Shown one piece after another: positions 53,757 through 62,894 of a DNA stretch of 64,000 nt. The notes under the pieces were generated by a model. The model had not been told where the DNA came from and ran no database searches. It saw nothing but the letters and a program-made list of their open reading frames with translations. Source of the DNA: Diploptera punctata. Lineage: Eukaryota; Arthropoda; Insecta; Blattodea; Blaberidae. The stretch is from positions 1,054,001-1,118,000 of the forward strand of contig JASPKZ010005710.1 of assembly GCA_030220185.1 (NCBI GenBank), read 5' to 3'. Made by a program: the position numbers and the translations under genes. Position 1 is the first letter of the stretch; each line of letters opens with the position of its first letter.

Positions 53757-54041
53757 ATATATTAAATTTGGGAATTTTTAACATTATGAGGTTCAAATTC
53801 ATAAGAATTAAATTAATTGTGATTATTTCATACCTCATACTTCCATATTTCTTTAAATACAGCACTGCAGTATCGGCAATTTCTTATCGCCATCATCAGC
53901 TGTTTTCACAATTATCAACAAAAGTAAAAATTGACAATCGTGAAAACAGCTGATGATGGTGATAAATTGCTGATACTGCAGTGCTGTATTTAAAGAAATA
54001 TAGAAGTATGAGGTATGAAATAATCACGATTAATTTAATTC
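53757..54041 (-). mobile_element. PLE palindrome type E, 11-bp TSD, nested
   Basis: TSD ttaagaggttt at 53746-53756 and 54042-54052. The duplicated site is itself the tail/box sequence of the host PLE. Tail ACATTATGAGGTTC on the left, arms ATACCTCATACTTCC ... GGAAGT-like ATAGAAGTATGAGGTATG around about 53921. Confidence 0.85.
53946..53987 (+). ncRNA. Hammerhead-like fold with GAU and H17=G (type E)
   Basis: ACAG/CTGT stem I, CTGATGA, stem II GGTGA...TTGCT by wobble pairs, GAT, ACTGCAGT, G. Third independent type E copy with the same two core departures. Confidence 0.5.
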
Positions 54042-54239
54042 TTAAGAGGTTTGTTTAATAATTAAAACATTTTGTCTATTCATTCTTACCTCTTAGAGTT
54101 GTTTTTATCGAACACGTTTCAGAGCTTCTTAGCCCCATCGTCACCAATTACGATGGGGCTAAGAAGCTCTGAACATGTTCGACAAAAACAACTCTAAGAG
54201 GTAAGAATAAACAGACAAAATGTTTTAATTATTACTTCA

Positions 54240-54960
54240 TCTTATATTTTGCTCTCTCACCTTGTACATGTTTTGAAGGACGTTACCTCCATTTTCTGCC
54301 AAAAACAGACTCCTGAGTTCACCACCAGGGGCTTGTATATTTTCTCCATCTGGTGTTGAACAGACAAACCTCAATTGATCCCTTTTCCCCAGAAAATTCA
54401 AAATTTCCTCTCTATTTTTCTGGCTGTAGATGTTTCTTTTTTTCTACATCCATAAAAATAGAGAGAAAATAATAAGTTTTGAAATAACTGGGGGAAAGTT
54501 TTAATTGAGAATTTTCTTTTTTATTTATCTACAATTTTATCACTAACCTTATATTTTTCTTCTTCTTAAACTGGTTTTGGAACTATCTTCTGTTTCATTA
54601 TCAGTATTTCATGACCGTTGTCTTGTCGTCTTCAAGAGCTGTCTCAAGACTCATAAGACGACAAAACATCTGTCGTGAAATACTGGTGATGGAACAGAAA
54701 ATAGTTCCAAAACTAGTTTAAAAAGAAGAAAAATATGAGGTGAGTGTTAAATTGTACAGAAATAAATAATACCTCATAGTGTAAATAGCTAAAAAAAAGT
54801 AATTTAATTGTGAGGTTCGTCCACCCATCGCCAAAAGGAGGGAAATGCAAGTTTTCAGCAATCTGTTTTTGGCTGAAAATGGAAGAAATGTTTTCGAAGC
54901 ACGTTCCAGATGAGAGAGCAAAAACTGATTTAATTTATTTTACCTCATAAAATAAGATGA
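54240..54960. mobile_element. PLE palindrome, diverged lineage, hosting a type A PLE
   Basis: The left arm on the minus strand reads REEILNFLGKRDQLRFVC, STPDGENIQAPGGELRSLF, LAENGGN, a diverged PLE C-terminus; its complement continues at 54795-54925 (CAATCTGTTTTTGGCTGAAA, GAGAGAGCAAAAACTG). The centre is near 54430. A complete type A palindrome interrupts the right arm at about 54510-54795. The hammerhead is not recognisable. Confidence 0.6.
54510..54795 (+). mobile_element. PLE palindrome type A, decayed, nested
   Basis: Boxes CACTAACCTTATATTTTTC and AAAAATATGAGGTGAGTG, centre near 54640, tail ACCTCATAGTGTAAATAGC on the right. Hammerhead cores CTGATAA and CTGGTGA; the GAA is AAA in both arms. 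The flanking tttaattg occurs on both sides as a likely TSD remnant. Confidence 0.7.
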
Positions 54961-55105
54961 TCTCACCTGGACATGTGTCTGAAATCTTCATTCCCATTCT
55001 GAATTAAATTTCAACTATTCTGGAATTTACTTAAGAATATAGAATGTTGCCTCCAAAAGTAAGAGGACCTTATTTTATGAGGTGAGATGTAAGTTTCTGA
55101 TTCAT
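54940..55105. mobile_element. PLE palindrome remnant
   Basis: ACCTCATAAAATAAGATGATC and GACCTTATTTTATGAGGTGAG enclose about 120 bases. A GTCTGAAATCTTCAT segment recalls the hammerhead 3' half. No clear tail or TSD. Confidence 0.5.
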
Positions 55106-55122
55106 ATTTTGGTTTTATTATA

Positions 55123-56446
55123 CAGGGTGGACCGCTCGAATGGACCTAATTTCAATTGCTTGTTACTGGCAAACGGTTGAAGATAGAAACTTAAAACAAC
55201 GTTCATATTACAGAAAAACTCACCAAGTTTTGATATCCAGATCACCACATCTCTATATGAGCCCCAGCAGTCACTGTGACGATATCAAAGCGATGAACAA
55301 TTTCTTGCCAAGTACGTTGGAGTATGTCTTCTGGAATGTTCTCAATAGCCTCTATGATGCGCTCACGAAGATCACGAAGGTCTTTGACTGGGGTGGTGTA
55401 AACTTTATCTTTGACATAGCCCCAGAGAAAGAAATCCAGTGGTGTTAAATCGGGAGATCTCGGGGGCCACGCGATTGGTCCTCCCCTACCAATCCAACGG
55501 CCAGGGAAAATGTTGTCCAAAGTCGTACGAACTTCATTGGACCAGTGGGGAGGAGCACCATCTTGCTGGAAAACGATGTTAGGCTGCAGTTGTTCAATTT
55601 GTGGAAAGAAGAACTGCTCCAGCATGTCAAGATATGTGGTACCACGAACAGTTTTCTCGGCGAAGAAAAAACGGTCCAATGACCTTATTATGTGACAACT
55701 GCACCAAACATTCATCTTCGGACTATCACGAACATGCTCTTGAATAGCGTGAGGATTCTCCGATCCCCAGATCCGCACATTATGCCGGTTTACCTTGCCT
55801 GACAAATGGAAAGTGGCTTCGTCCGAGAAGAAAATCTTGGTCATGAAGTCAGGATCAGCGCCGAGACGGTCCAGCATCGTATTGGCGAATTCCACTCGTT
55901 TCGGCATGTCATTCGGCTCCAGACGTTGCACTAACTGCACTTTATATGCGTGCAGTTTGAGGCGTTTGTGGACAATCCGTTGTAATGTCGATTTTGGTAT
56001 TTGAAGTTCCCGCGAAGCTCTTCTTAATGACTTCCGGGGGCTTCGCTCAAATGCGGCTTGAACATTTGCTACCATTTCATCGGATGCTCTGCAACCACCA
56101 CCATGCTTCTTCAACACAGATCCTGTAGCTAATAATGTATCACGCCACTTCTTTATGCTTCTAGCAGTTGGAGCATCACGGTTAAACACACGCCGGAACT
56201 CCCTTTGAACTCTAATGATTGATTTAAACTCCGCATACCACAAAACAGCTTGCGCTTTCATCTGCGGAGTCGCCATTTTCACAAACAATTAAATCTAAGA
56301 ACGAGAAACGTATCTTTGTGCCATCTACCGACAGGATTCGAAACTTGGTGAGTTTCTGTACTATGAACGTTGTTTTAAGTTTCTATCTTCAACCGTTTGC
56401 CAGTAACAAGCAATTGAAATTAGGTCCATTCGAGCGGTCCACCCTG
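55123..56446 (-). mobile_element. Complete DD41D mariner element
   Basis: A TA on each side (55121-55122, 56447-56448) flanks 1324 bp with terminal inverted repeats of about 107 bp (start CAGGGTGGACCGCTCGAATG). The repeats are identical for about 85 bases and then differ by a substitution and a two-base indel. The transposase ORF is intact. These features together suggest a recent insertion, possibly still active. It sits immediately right of a PLE remnant. A decayed relative is at 50571-51306. Confidence 0.95.
55242..56288 (-). CDS. Mariner-family transposase, DD41D, intact
   Basis: 348 codons, full length for mariner (about 340-350), no stops or frameshifts. It cuts and pastes its own DNA at TA sites. 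Residues 1-125 hold the DNA-binding helix-turn-helix region. Catalytic aspartates are D156 (FFSDEATF), D243 (FQQDGAPPHW) and D285 (SPDLTPLDFFLWG). The 41 residues between the last two place it in the DD41D group (rosa-type) rather than classic D34D mariners, and WPPRSPDLTP replaces the usual YSPDLAP. A second in-frame Met at codon 5 (MATPQMKAQ) is an equally likely start. The ORF begins about 158 bases inside the right end. No promoter was identified. Confidence 0.93.
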   Translation of the reverse strand: MFVKMATPQMKAQAVLWYAEFKSIIRVQREFRRVFNRDAPTARSIKKWRDTLLATGSVLKKHGGGCRASDEMVANVQAAFERSPRKSLRRASRELQIPKSTLQRIVHKRLKLHAYKVQLVQRLEPNDMPKRVEFANTMLDRLGADPDFMTKIFFSDEATFHLSGKVNRHNVRIWGSENPHAIQEHVRDSPKMNVWCSCHIIRSLDRFFFAEKTVRGTTYLDMLEQFFFPQIEQLQPNIVFQQDGAPPHWSNEVRTTLDNIFPGRWIGRGGPIAWPPRSPDLTPLDFFLWGYVKDKVYTTPVKDLRDLRERIIEAIENIPEDILQRTWQEIVHRFDIVTVTAGAHIEMW

Positions 56447-56654
56447 TACATGTCCATTAAAATCTAAGTTATGCTACACTGCTTGAAATGTTTACTTATT
56501 ACTCATTTTTTAAACAATAGAAGTACAATATAGCTAGGGCCTATAAACAAAACTGGCAGACTTTTAATGTCACAATAATATAAAATATGATTTTAGTAAC
56601 AAGATTATGTTTATTGACTCATAAGATTGTAAATTTAGTTAAATGCAACACTAC

Positions 56655-56895
56655 ATAAACAACAAACAGAAATTCATGAGTTGGAGAAAATGTTTTTATA
56701 TCTCAACTCATAAAGTTCGTTTTCACGATACCAGTTTCAAAGGACATTTTACCTTCATCTTCAGTCAAACTGTTTTGACTGTTGAAATTAGTATTGTGAA
56801 TACATGGAACTTTATGAAGTGAGATATAAAAACATTTTCTCCAACTCATTTATAAATTGAAATTACCTCATAGTGTTACTTCCACTGTAATTTTG
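56655..56895 (+). mobile_element. PLE palindrome, separate lineage
   Basis: Arms GGAGAAAATGTTTTTATATC and GATATAAAAACATTTTCTCC, boxes CAACTCATAAAGTTCG and GAACTTTATGAAGTGAG, centre near 56778, tail ACCTCATAGTGTTACTTCC on the right. The minus-strand left arm has CTGAAGA, stem II AAGG/CCTT, GAA, ACTGGT and A: a complete hammerhead core with a GTA cleavage triplet. Confidence 0.75.
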
Positions 56896-56954
56896 ATTAA
56901 AAATGAATAGAAAGACTGGAAGAAAATATTGATTTGAGCAATATAATATTTAAT

Positions 56955-57275
56955 AATAATTTGGTCTGTTTAATTCTTATCCCATGTCATTGTTTCTATT
57001 AGACATATGTTTCAAGGCTTGTCATCTTCAGTAGTTACAGATTGATTTTTCCTAAGTTGTCGGCCCTGGATCTCGACTTCTCTTTCTAGAAAGAGGGAGC
57101 AGAAGTCGAGATCCAGGGCTGACATCTTGGGAGAAGGCAGTCTATACCAACTAAAGATGAGGCAAACATGCCTTGAAACATATGTCTAACAGAAACAACG
57201 ATATGAGGTAAGAATTAAACAGACCAAACTTATTAAGTAAAACCTCATAATGTCACTTCCTATTGTATTTTAAAC
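56955..57275 (+). mobile_element. PLE palindrome, separate lineage, 11-bp TSD
   Basis: TSD taatatttaat at 56944-56954 and 57276-57286. Boxes AATTCTTATCCCATGTCATTG and GATATGAGGTAAGAATT, centre near 57092, tail AACCTCATAATGTCACTTCC on the right. Left arm hammerhead (minus strand): CTGAAGA, GAA, AC-ATAT-GT, C (GTC triplet). The right arm has a better stem II (AGGCA...TGCCTT) but CTAAAGA. Between ribozyme and centre lies AAGTCGAGATCCAGGGC, not seen elsewhere. Confidence 0.8.
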
Positions 57276-57509
57276 TAATATTTAATGTTGAATTGCTTCA
57301 GGGGAAAAAAGTGAAAAGGAGATACAAAATCAGGATTTATATGGGAATGAAAAAATGGGTATGTGTGTATATATCATCATCATCATAGTACATTCACGAA
57401 TTTAGGCCATTTGTTGACCTGTTTCGGCCTCAAGAGAAACACCATCCAAAAGTCTTTTGAGTGGACGTCCATATATATATATAGTACAATATATATGGTA
57501 TGATAAGAA

Positions 57510-57615
57510 AAATAAATGCCTGGACGGGCTTCGAACCCGGATCTCTGAGTGTCTGTACCTCAGCGTGATATCCATTACACTACCAGGCGAATCCAATTCA
57601 AACACTTATTTTTCT
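57510..57615 (-). repeat. tRNA-like unit with inverted flanks
   Basis: Minus strand: GCCTGGTAGTGTAATGGATA (A-box like), GGTTCGAAGCCCGTCCAGGC (B-box like). The acceptor-like ends GCCTGG and CCAGGC pair. Flanks AAGAAAAATAA and TTATTTTTCTT are inverted. Same design as 58970-59120. Confidence 0.6.
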
Positions 57616-57689
57616 TATATATATATATATTATATTCTCCATTATTACTAGATGTCGCGAGAACTCGGTCTTCACAATATATATATATA

Positions 57690-57945
57690 CAGCTATGGAA
57701 CATGCGCTAATTTGAGTCCCCATGAGAGAAGAAATTTTTCCTTATGGAATTTTTCCCAGATTGGGATCAACCCAACACTGTGATGAATTTAGGTAGCTTC
57801 AATAAGTAGTGGTGCCAGGTTGAGAAAACTATCTATAAATGCTAGGGACTTGGCATGTCACTTCTATACTGCTATACTGGCTGGGTGATTATCACTCTAA
57901 ATTTCATATGTTGATGTGAGGCCAGCAGTCGGAATAGTAAGTCAG
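57690..57945 (+). mobile_element. SINE, third copy (family of 47050)
   Basis: GCGCTAATTTGAGTCCCCAT, GGTAGCTTCAATAAGTAGTG, CCAGGTTGAGAAAAC and GATGTGAGGCCAGCAGTCGG in family order. The A-box half of the head is missing. Confidence 0.65.
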
Positions 57946-58969
57946 GGTGTGTCATGTCATGAGCTTTTTTTAAGCTAGCATAGAATAATATGTACTTCTT
58001 TCCCCATCTCAAGTAAGACTGCAGCTTATTTTTGGGACAGTATACTACTTCTGCTTTCATTAATTTTTTTTTCTTTTTAATTCCATGTGGTGCATGAAGC
58101 TGTTAAACAAGTTTAAAAAATCAGATAATATATTTATAAAAAATATAGATCATAGCATTAATTTCTATATTCCTCCTATAGAAGGTAGGAGTTTTGTTTT
58201 TCTTAGATCCATGTACAACATGCCTGTTGGTTATCAGGTTCTTGCACCATACTGCACAGAATTGCTTTCATAGAGAAATTATTAATTAAATATTTATAAA
58301 ATTATTTTTAATAGATGCTACATTCCAGAATACTTATATGTAAGCCTATTTAAAGTTTTAAAAATTAAACTTCTCTCCACCAGGCTAAATAAATACATAA
58401 ATTATTAGTGTAATGTCAAGACATAATAAAAGTGAATTGAATATTATGAATAATTGAAAGATTTGCCTGAAAAAACTACTGTAAACTAAACTGACTTCAA
58501 ACCACTGAGATGACTATCCCACATGTAAAACATTTCTTCATTTTTTAAGATTGATAATGGATAAATTTCATTTTTGCTGTACAGTTTGAGGAAATTCCTG
58601 TTTTCTATTACCAACCTCAAAAAGTAAACTTTTTTTTTCACATAGGATAAAATCACCTAAAACTTACACCCAAATTATCTATATGCTGATGATGATATGA
58701 GGGGATTACTTAAAAGTTTAATTTGATTTTCATTAGTGCCATTTATTTTTTATTAAGATGTGCCATTTTGCCAAATTGACTTTTTTAACTCTCAGAGTTT
58801 TCTATAAAGACTTGTGAGTTCAGAATTGTGTCACTTATTTGCCAGTATATCTTCTACTTGAAACCGTAAAATGGAAATAGTAGATAGAAATATATTTCTC
58901 ATATTGCGTTATCTATGCAGTTACCTTAATATGCTTATATTATTGCAATCAAATGGTAAAGAGAAAAAT

Positions 58970-59125
58970 TTATGCCTGAACTGGGAATCGAACCCCGAAC
59001 CTTCAGCTTTCCGTGCTGATGCTCTTAACCACTGAGCTAATCCAGGTTAAGAGCATCAGCACGGAAAGCTGAAGGTTCGGGGTTCGATTCTCAGTTCAGG
59101 CATAAATTTTTCTCTTTACCATTTG
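58970..59125. repeat. tRNA-like palindrome
   Basis: A minus-strand tRNA-like unit (58985-59047) and a plus-strand copy (59045-59101) face each other around GAGCTAATCCAGG, bounded by GAGAAAAATTTATGCC and GGCATAAATTTTTCTC. The anticodon-loop equivalent is ACGGAAA, close to CCGGAAA in the 21.8-kb cluster, and the flank AAATTTTTCTCTT is identical to that cluster. Confidence 0.75.
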
Positions 59126-59279
59126 ATTGCAATAATTTAGTTGTGTACTTTAATATACTTACTTCAATCATAGTAACAGCTTTAGCTTCTTAATATTAAT
59201 TTAATGCTTATATTAGTTCTTCATTGAAATAAATATTAGTAAAATTCATACCAAATTCCATTGAGGTGAAGTCACATGA

Positions 59280-59455
59280 TGAAAGTTAAAAATTAAATTG
59301 TACCTGTTGGCAGGTGCCGTCGTCCTCAACTTTGTTAAAATATCGTATATAAAATTAACTGGAGCGCTTTCGGAAGTTAATTTTATATACAATTTTTTAA
59401 CAAAGTTGAGGACGACAGCACCTACCAACAGGTACAATTTAATTTTTAACTTTCA
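59280..59455. repeat. Perfect-looking palindrome of unknown family
   Basis: GAAAGTTAAAAATTAAATTG and its complement bound arms of about 75-80 bp that include GTACCTGTTGGCAGGTGC / GCACCTACCAACAGGTAC and meet around GGAGCGCTTTCGG. No ATGAGGT box, hammerhead or coding. Short flanking TTTCATTGAA-like sequences on both sides might be a duplication. Confidence 0.7.
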
Positions 59456-59997
59456 TTGAAATAAAAATAATTGTCTAACTTAGTTGTCAAAATAAACATA
59501 ATAATAAGAATCAATAAATTTTTGTTAAACAAGTAGTAAATTTATATACTTTTATAACATTGTCATAACTGACATGACCTTAAAATAAAGTTCGAATAAA
59601 TATTTTGCATAAAAATAGTAACAAAAGTGTAGTCATTAATTATTTTTAAAGATTATCTTTATTTGGTAGCAAGCTAGTGGTGGATGATTTCAAGAATTAA
59701 ATCGGCAATGAAGAAAGAATCAACCTTCCTGAAGGAGAACATAATCAGATGATGATGATTATTATTTTTGTACTTGATTAAAAATTCCTGTAGTTGATAA
59801 TTTCAGGGAAATTAAAGCAAGCAATTAAAATTTACATTTTGTAAGATTTATTCTCACCTTGTCTTGAAAATATTTTTTTATGAACAGAAAAAAAAATTAT
59901 AAGAACTATTTTATAGGAGGTGGCTTTATTTAGGCATTTCAAATATGCACAGCATTCTAATAAATTACAAAATTAACATTATGTATATATATATTAA

Positions 59998-60215
59998 CAC
60001 TTTGAGTCCGGCGGTGGTACTAGTACCACGGCATTTAAATGACACTAAAGCCAGAGAAAATTAAATCCCTCAGCATGCCTGTGTCGGCAGATTTACAGGG
60101 ATGTTTTTCTGAACCCCTGTAAATCTGCATGCATAGGCATGCCAAGGGATTTAATTTTCTCCGGCTTTAGTGTCATTTAAATGCCATGGTACTAGTACCA
60201 CTGCAGGACTCAAAG
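59998..60215. mobile_element. Palindromic MITE flanked by TTAA
   Basis: TTAA at 59994-59997 and 60216-60219. Ends CACTTTGAGTCCGGCGGTGG and CACTGCAGGACTCAAAG. The arms are inverted for roughly 100 bp each (TGGTACTAGTACCA occurs in both) and meet near GTTTTTCTGAACCCC. The TTAA flanks suggest a piggyBac-mobilised element. No coding. Confidence 0.8.
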
Positions 60216-60227
60216 TTAAAATTAATT

Positions 60228-60475
60228 TTGAGAAGTAAATATTAGGTAATCATTTAAATTTATCGGAGAAAATTTTTTGAAAACTCACCTCATAAATTTT
60301 GTGCTTTTCACGAGACTGGGGTTTCAGACGATGACAACTTGTCCATCATCAATCACAATTCCAATTCAGTCGGAGTTGTGAGTGATGACGGACTAGATGT
60401 CATTTGAAACTGCGGTCTCGTGAAAAGCAAGAAATTATGAGGTGAGTTTTTAAAAAAAAATTCTCTGACAAATTT
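60228..60475. mobile_element. PLE palindrome, separate lineage
   Basis: Boxes AAACTCACCTCATAAATTTTG and AAATTATGAGGTGAGTTT, arms TGCTTTTCACGAGAC and GTCTCGTGAAAAGC, centre near 60366. A hammerhead-like segment in each arm: left on the minus strand TTGATGA, GAA, ACCCCAGT, C (GTC); right GTGATGA with GAA, AC..GT, C. Possible tail AGAAGTAAATATTAGG on the left. Confidence 0.7.
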
Positions 60476-60589
60476 AAAATAAATGATGTATAAGATTTAA
60501 TTAATTAATTAATTCAAAATTTTTAAAACTAGTTGGTAAATAAGAAAATTGATGAGTTACGGAAGAAGAGAAGTCAAGTTCTGTCAAGT

Positions 60590-60840
60590 AGGTAAATCTA
60601 AGGTGGTTGGATCACATAGTACAAATATAAGATAAAAATAGTTATTGGATGACAGAATGGAAGGAGAAAGACAGAGAGGATGGCCAAGGAAAAGATGGAC
60701 GACGTTGAGAAGGACATTTCAAATTAAGGATTGAAGGATTGGGAAATGGAAGTTAGGGATAGGGGACAATGGAGGGCTGTTATGGGGAAAGCCAAAGTTC
60801 ACTTCGAACTGTAGATCTGCACAGAAGAAGAATATAGACT
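60590..60840 (+). pseudogene. LINE C-terminal fragment, further lineage
   Basis: Frames give RWLDHIVQIQDKNSYWMT..., then RQRGWPRKRWTTLRRT and GDNGGLLWGKPKFTSNC. The RGWP.KRW pattern is that of LINE C-termini. Ends in AGAAGAAGAATA. Frameshifted. Confidence 0.55.
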
Positions 60841-60889
60841 AGCTTCAATTATGTTAAGCATTATATTTGCAGTAAACAACATTAATGGA

Positions 60890-61145
60890 ATATTTAATTT
60901 TAGGAAGTTATATTTTGAGGTTATTTTAATCATATTATTTTTAGTCTGGACATCTTACCTCAATATTAATGTTGATTTGTTCTTGAACATGTTTCAAAAC
61001 AATTCTGTTTTATCGTCAGCTTTCCCAGACTGGTTTTACTTATGTTGCATTATGTTGCACAACCTGGATGGAGCTGATTATCATGTTCAAGAACAAATCA
61101 ACATTAATATTGAGGTAAGATGTCCAGACTAAAAATAATATGATT
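60890..61145 (-). mobile_element. PLE palindrome type C, 12-bp TSD
   Basis: TSD aacattaatgga at 60878-60889 and 61146-61157. Tail TTAGGAAGTTATATTTTGAGG on the left, boxes AGTCTGGACATCTTACCTC and GAGGTAAGATGTCCAGACT, left arm long with hammerhead (minus strand, GTC replaced by GTT), right arm short (about 60 bases), starting after the ribozyme. Confidence 0.85.
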
Positions 61146-61786
61146 AACATTAATGGAGTTAAAATGCTGGTGCTTATAGGAATCACTCCATTTATATCTA
61201 GATAATATTTAGTTAAGAACATGTTCAGAAACAGTACCTCTCCTCCCAAAATGAAGATCAAAAACTTCATAATTACAATTGCCATGCACAGAAAAAAAAA
61301 ATTACATTTATCATGAATGGTAGATGATGTATAAACTGACACATAATTATGAATAATAGTATAATATTACTATTAATGGCTTTAGCGAATTGTCAGAGTA
61401 TTAGAATATAGTTAGATCTTTTTCGAGTGCTAATATAGTATTCTGGAATGTGGTTTAAGTAATTTTATAATTACATGCATTTTCTAAAATCAGGTTTATA
61501 TGAGATAAGATTCATAAAATTGATTACAAAATGCCATCTAGTGAATTTGAGTGCGATAGGTCAAAATTAAATAAAAGAAAAAAATATTTCCAAAGACAGA
61601 TCTTCGTTGTAATCTATTATGTTCTTAACCTCATTGGATAATGCTTTTTTCATATAGGTTAGTGTTAAATTTTGGACACTTTTTTTCAGATTGACTCTAT
61701 CCATAATTGAATCCTTTCAAAAGAAAAAAAAAGTGTATCCCAATTTATACTTTGGTTGAATCAATAAATATGATAGTAATTGAATG

Positions 61787-62110
61787 CTCCGCACTGTGAC
61801 CGAGCAATCTAAGGTACCATTGCCTTGGTGCAGAGCTATTGGGCTCTTCTGGTGTGAGTCTCCATGAGTGAAGTTTTTCTCATAAAATTTTGGGCAGAAA
61901 GGGATTGATGCGCTTCTAGCATTGAAGGGAATTTTTGGTAACTATAATAATAAATGGCTCCTAGATGAGTAAGCTATAAGAGCTGGGGGAACTAGATATG
62001 CTGACCATATGTCACCCTTATAGCGGCACCTTTGTGTTTGACACATGTGGATGTGAGGCCTACAGCCACCTGTTAAGCCAAGGACCTTCTAAGTCTTTAT
62101 CACCATGAAA
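61787..62110 (+). mobile_element. SINE, fourth copy (family of 47050)
   Basis: GCTCCGCACTGTGACCGAGC head, TGGTGTGAGTCTCCATGAG, GGATGTGAGGCCTACAGCC and CTTCTAAGTCTTTATCACC end match the fullest copy in order. Substituted throughout, so an old insertion. 61160-61780 and 62115-62625 around it show no supportable feature. Confidence 0.65.
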
Positions 62111-62640
62111 TTTTCCCATATTTCAATTAATAAGTAAATACCTAGGTATGAAAATCAGATTTTATTATTAACACATCTTTAGTACAGGAAATTCTGTAAC
62201 CTCATTATGGTATATAGATATTTTTAATGCATTTTTCTAACTATACCATCTTGCTTAAAAATCACATTTTAAATATGGATATAATTTGTGTAATATGATA
62301 TTTCTTTAATGATAACCATACATCTGGATTGGATAATTTTGGAATCATATGATCTTACCTCACATAAAACTATTTTTACATTATTACTTTCACTATTTTT
62401 TATCTGTATCTATTAGCACAAAAGACATAATCTTCTATTTTAAGAATTGTTGCAACTTGAACAACAATTATATTTTTCATTTATAACATTTAAGAACAAG
62501 AAATGTGTGTGTATATGTAAAATATGCAGTTATGCAGTTTATTATTATTATTATTTTTATTATTAATGATATTGAATGAAGAATAATTTTTGAAGCATGG
62601 TTGGTATTTGAAGATTTTCAATATAGAGTATTAAAATCTA

Positions 62641-62894
62641 AGTTATGTAGGTAGGAAATAACACCATGAGGTTTATTTTAATTAATTTTGAGTTGTTTTT
62701 GACTCGCCTCATATTTCTTGACTCCCATGCAGACCCAGGTTTCGTCACTGCATTTGTGACATTATCGATGCAACACAACTCAGAGTTATGATCGTGATGT
62801 TGCATTGATAATGTCACAAATGCAGTGACGAAACCTGGGTTTGCATGGGAGTCAAGAAATATGAGGTGAGTCAAAAAAACAATTCAAAATTAAT
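62641..62894 (-). mobile_element. PLE palindrome type B, 12-bp TSD
   Basis: TSD tattaaaatcta at 62629-62640 and 62895-62906. The tail AGTTATGTAGGTAGGAAATAA is on the left; boxes GACTCGCCTCATATTTCTTG and CAAGAAATATGAGGTGAGTC; arms meet at about 62780. Nearly perfect arms, ribozyme only, no coding. Confidence 0.9.
62801..62845 (+). ncRNA. Hammerhead-like fold, U3-A8 core, best type B copy
   Basis: Stem I TGCA/TGCA (four pairs), core TTGATAA, stem II GTCAC...GTGAC (five perfect pairs), GAA, stem III ACC-TG-GGT, triplet GTT. Against CTGATGA only positions 3 and 8 are changed. The opposite arm has TCGATAA and a GTC triplet. Confidence 0.65.

Larger units (their letters stand above)
53731..54235 (-). 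mobile_element. PLE palindrome, AAGAGGT lineage, hosting a type E PLE
   Basis: The tail ATAGGAAGTAACATTAAGAGG on the left is separated by an inserted element from the palindrome TCTTACCTCTTAGAGTTG ... CAACTCTAAGAGGTAAGA (54083-54205). This lineage has AAGAGGT instead of ATGAGGT in the box, with the matching change in the tail. The hammerhead segment has stem II GGGGCT/AGCTCT and GAAACGTGTTC, but core position 3 is G. Confidence 0.75.

Noticed and set aside
54240..54500. A hammerhead in the diverged PLE at 54.3 kb
   Set aside because: Pieces resembling stem II and an AAAACATGTA segment can be found, but no CTGANGA-like core and no GAA in order.
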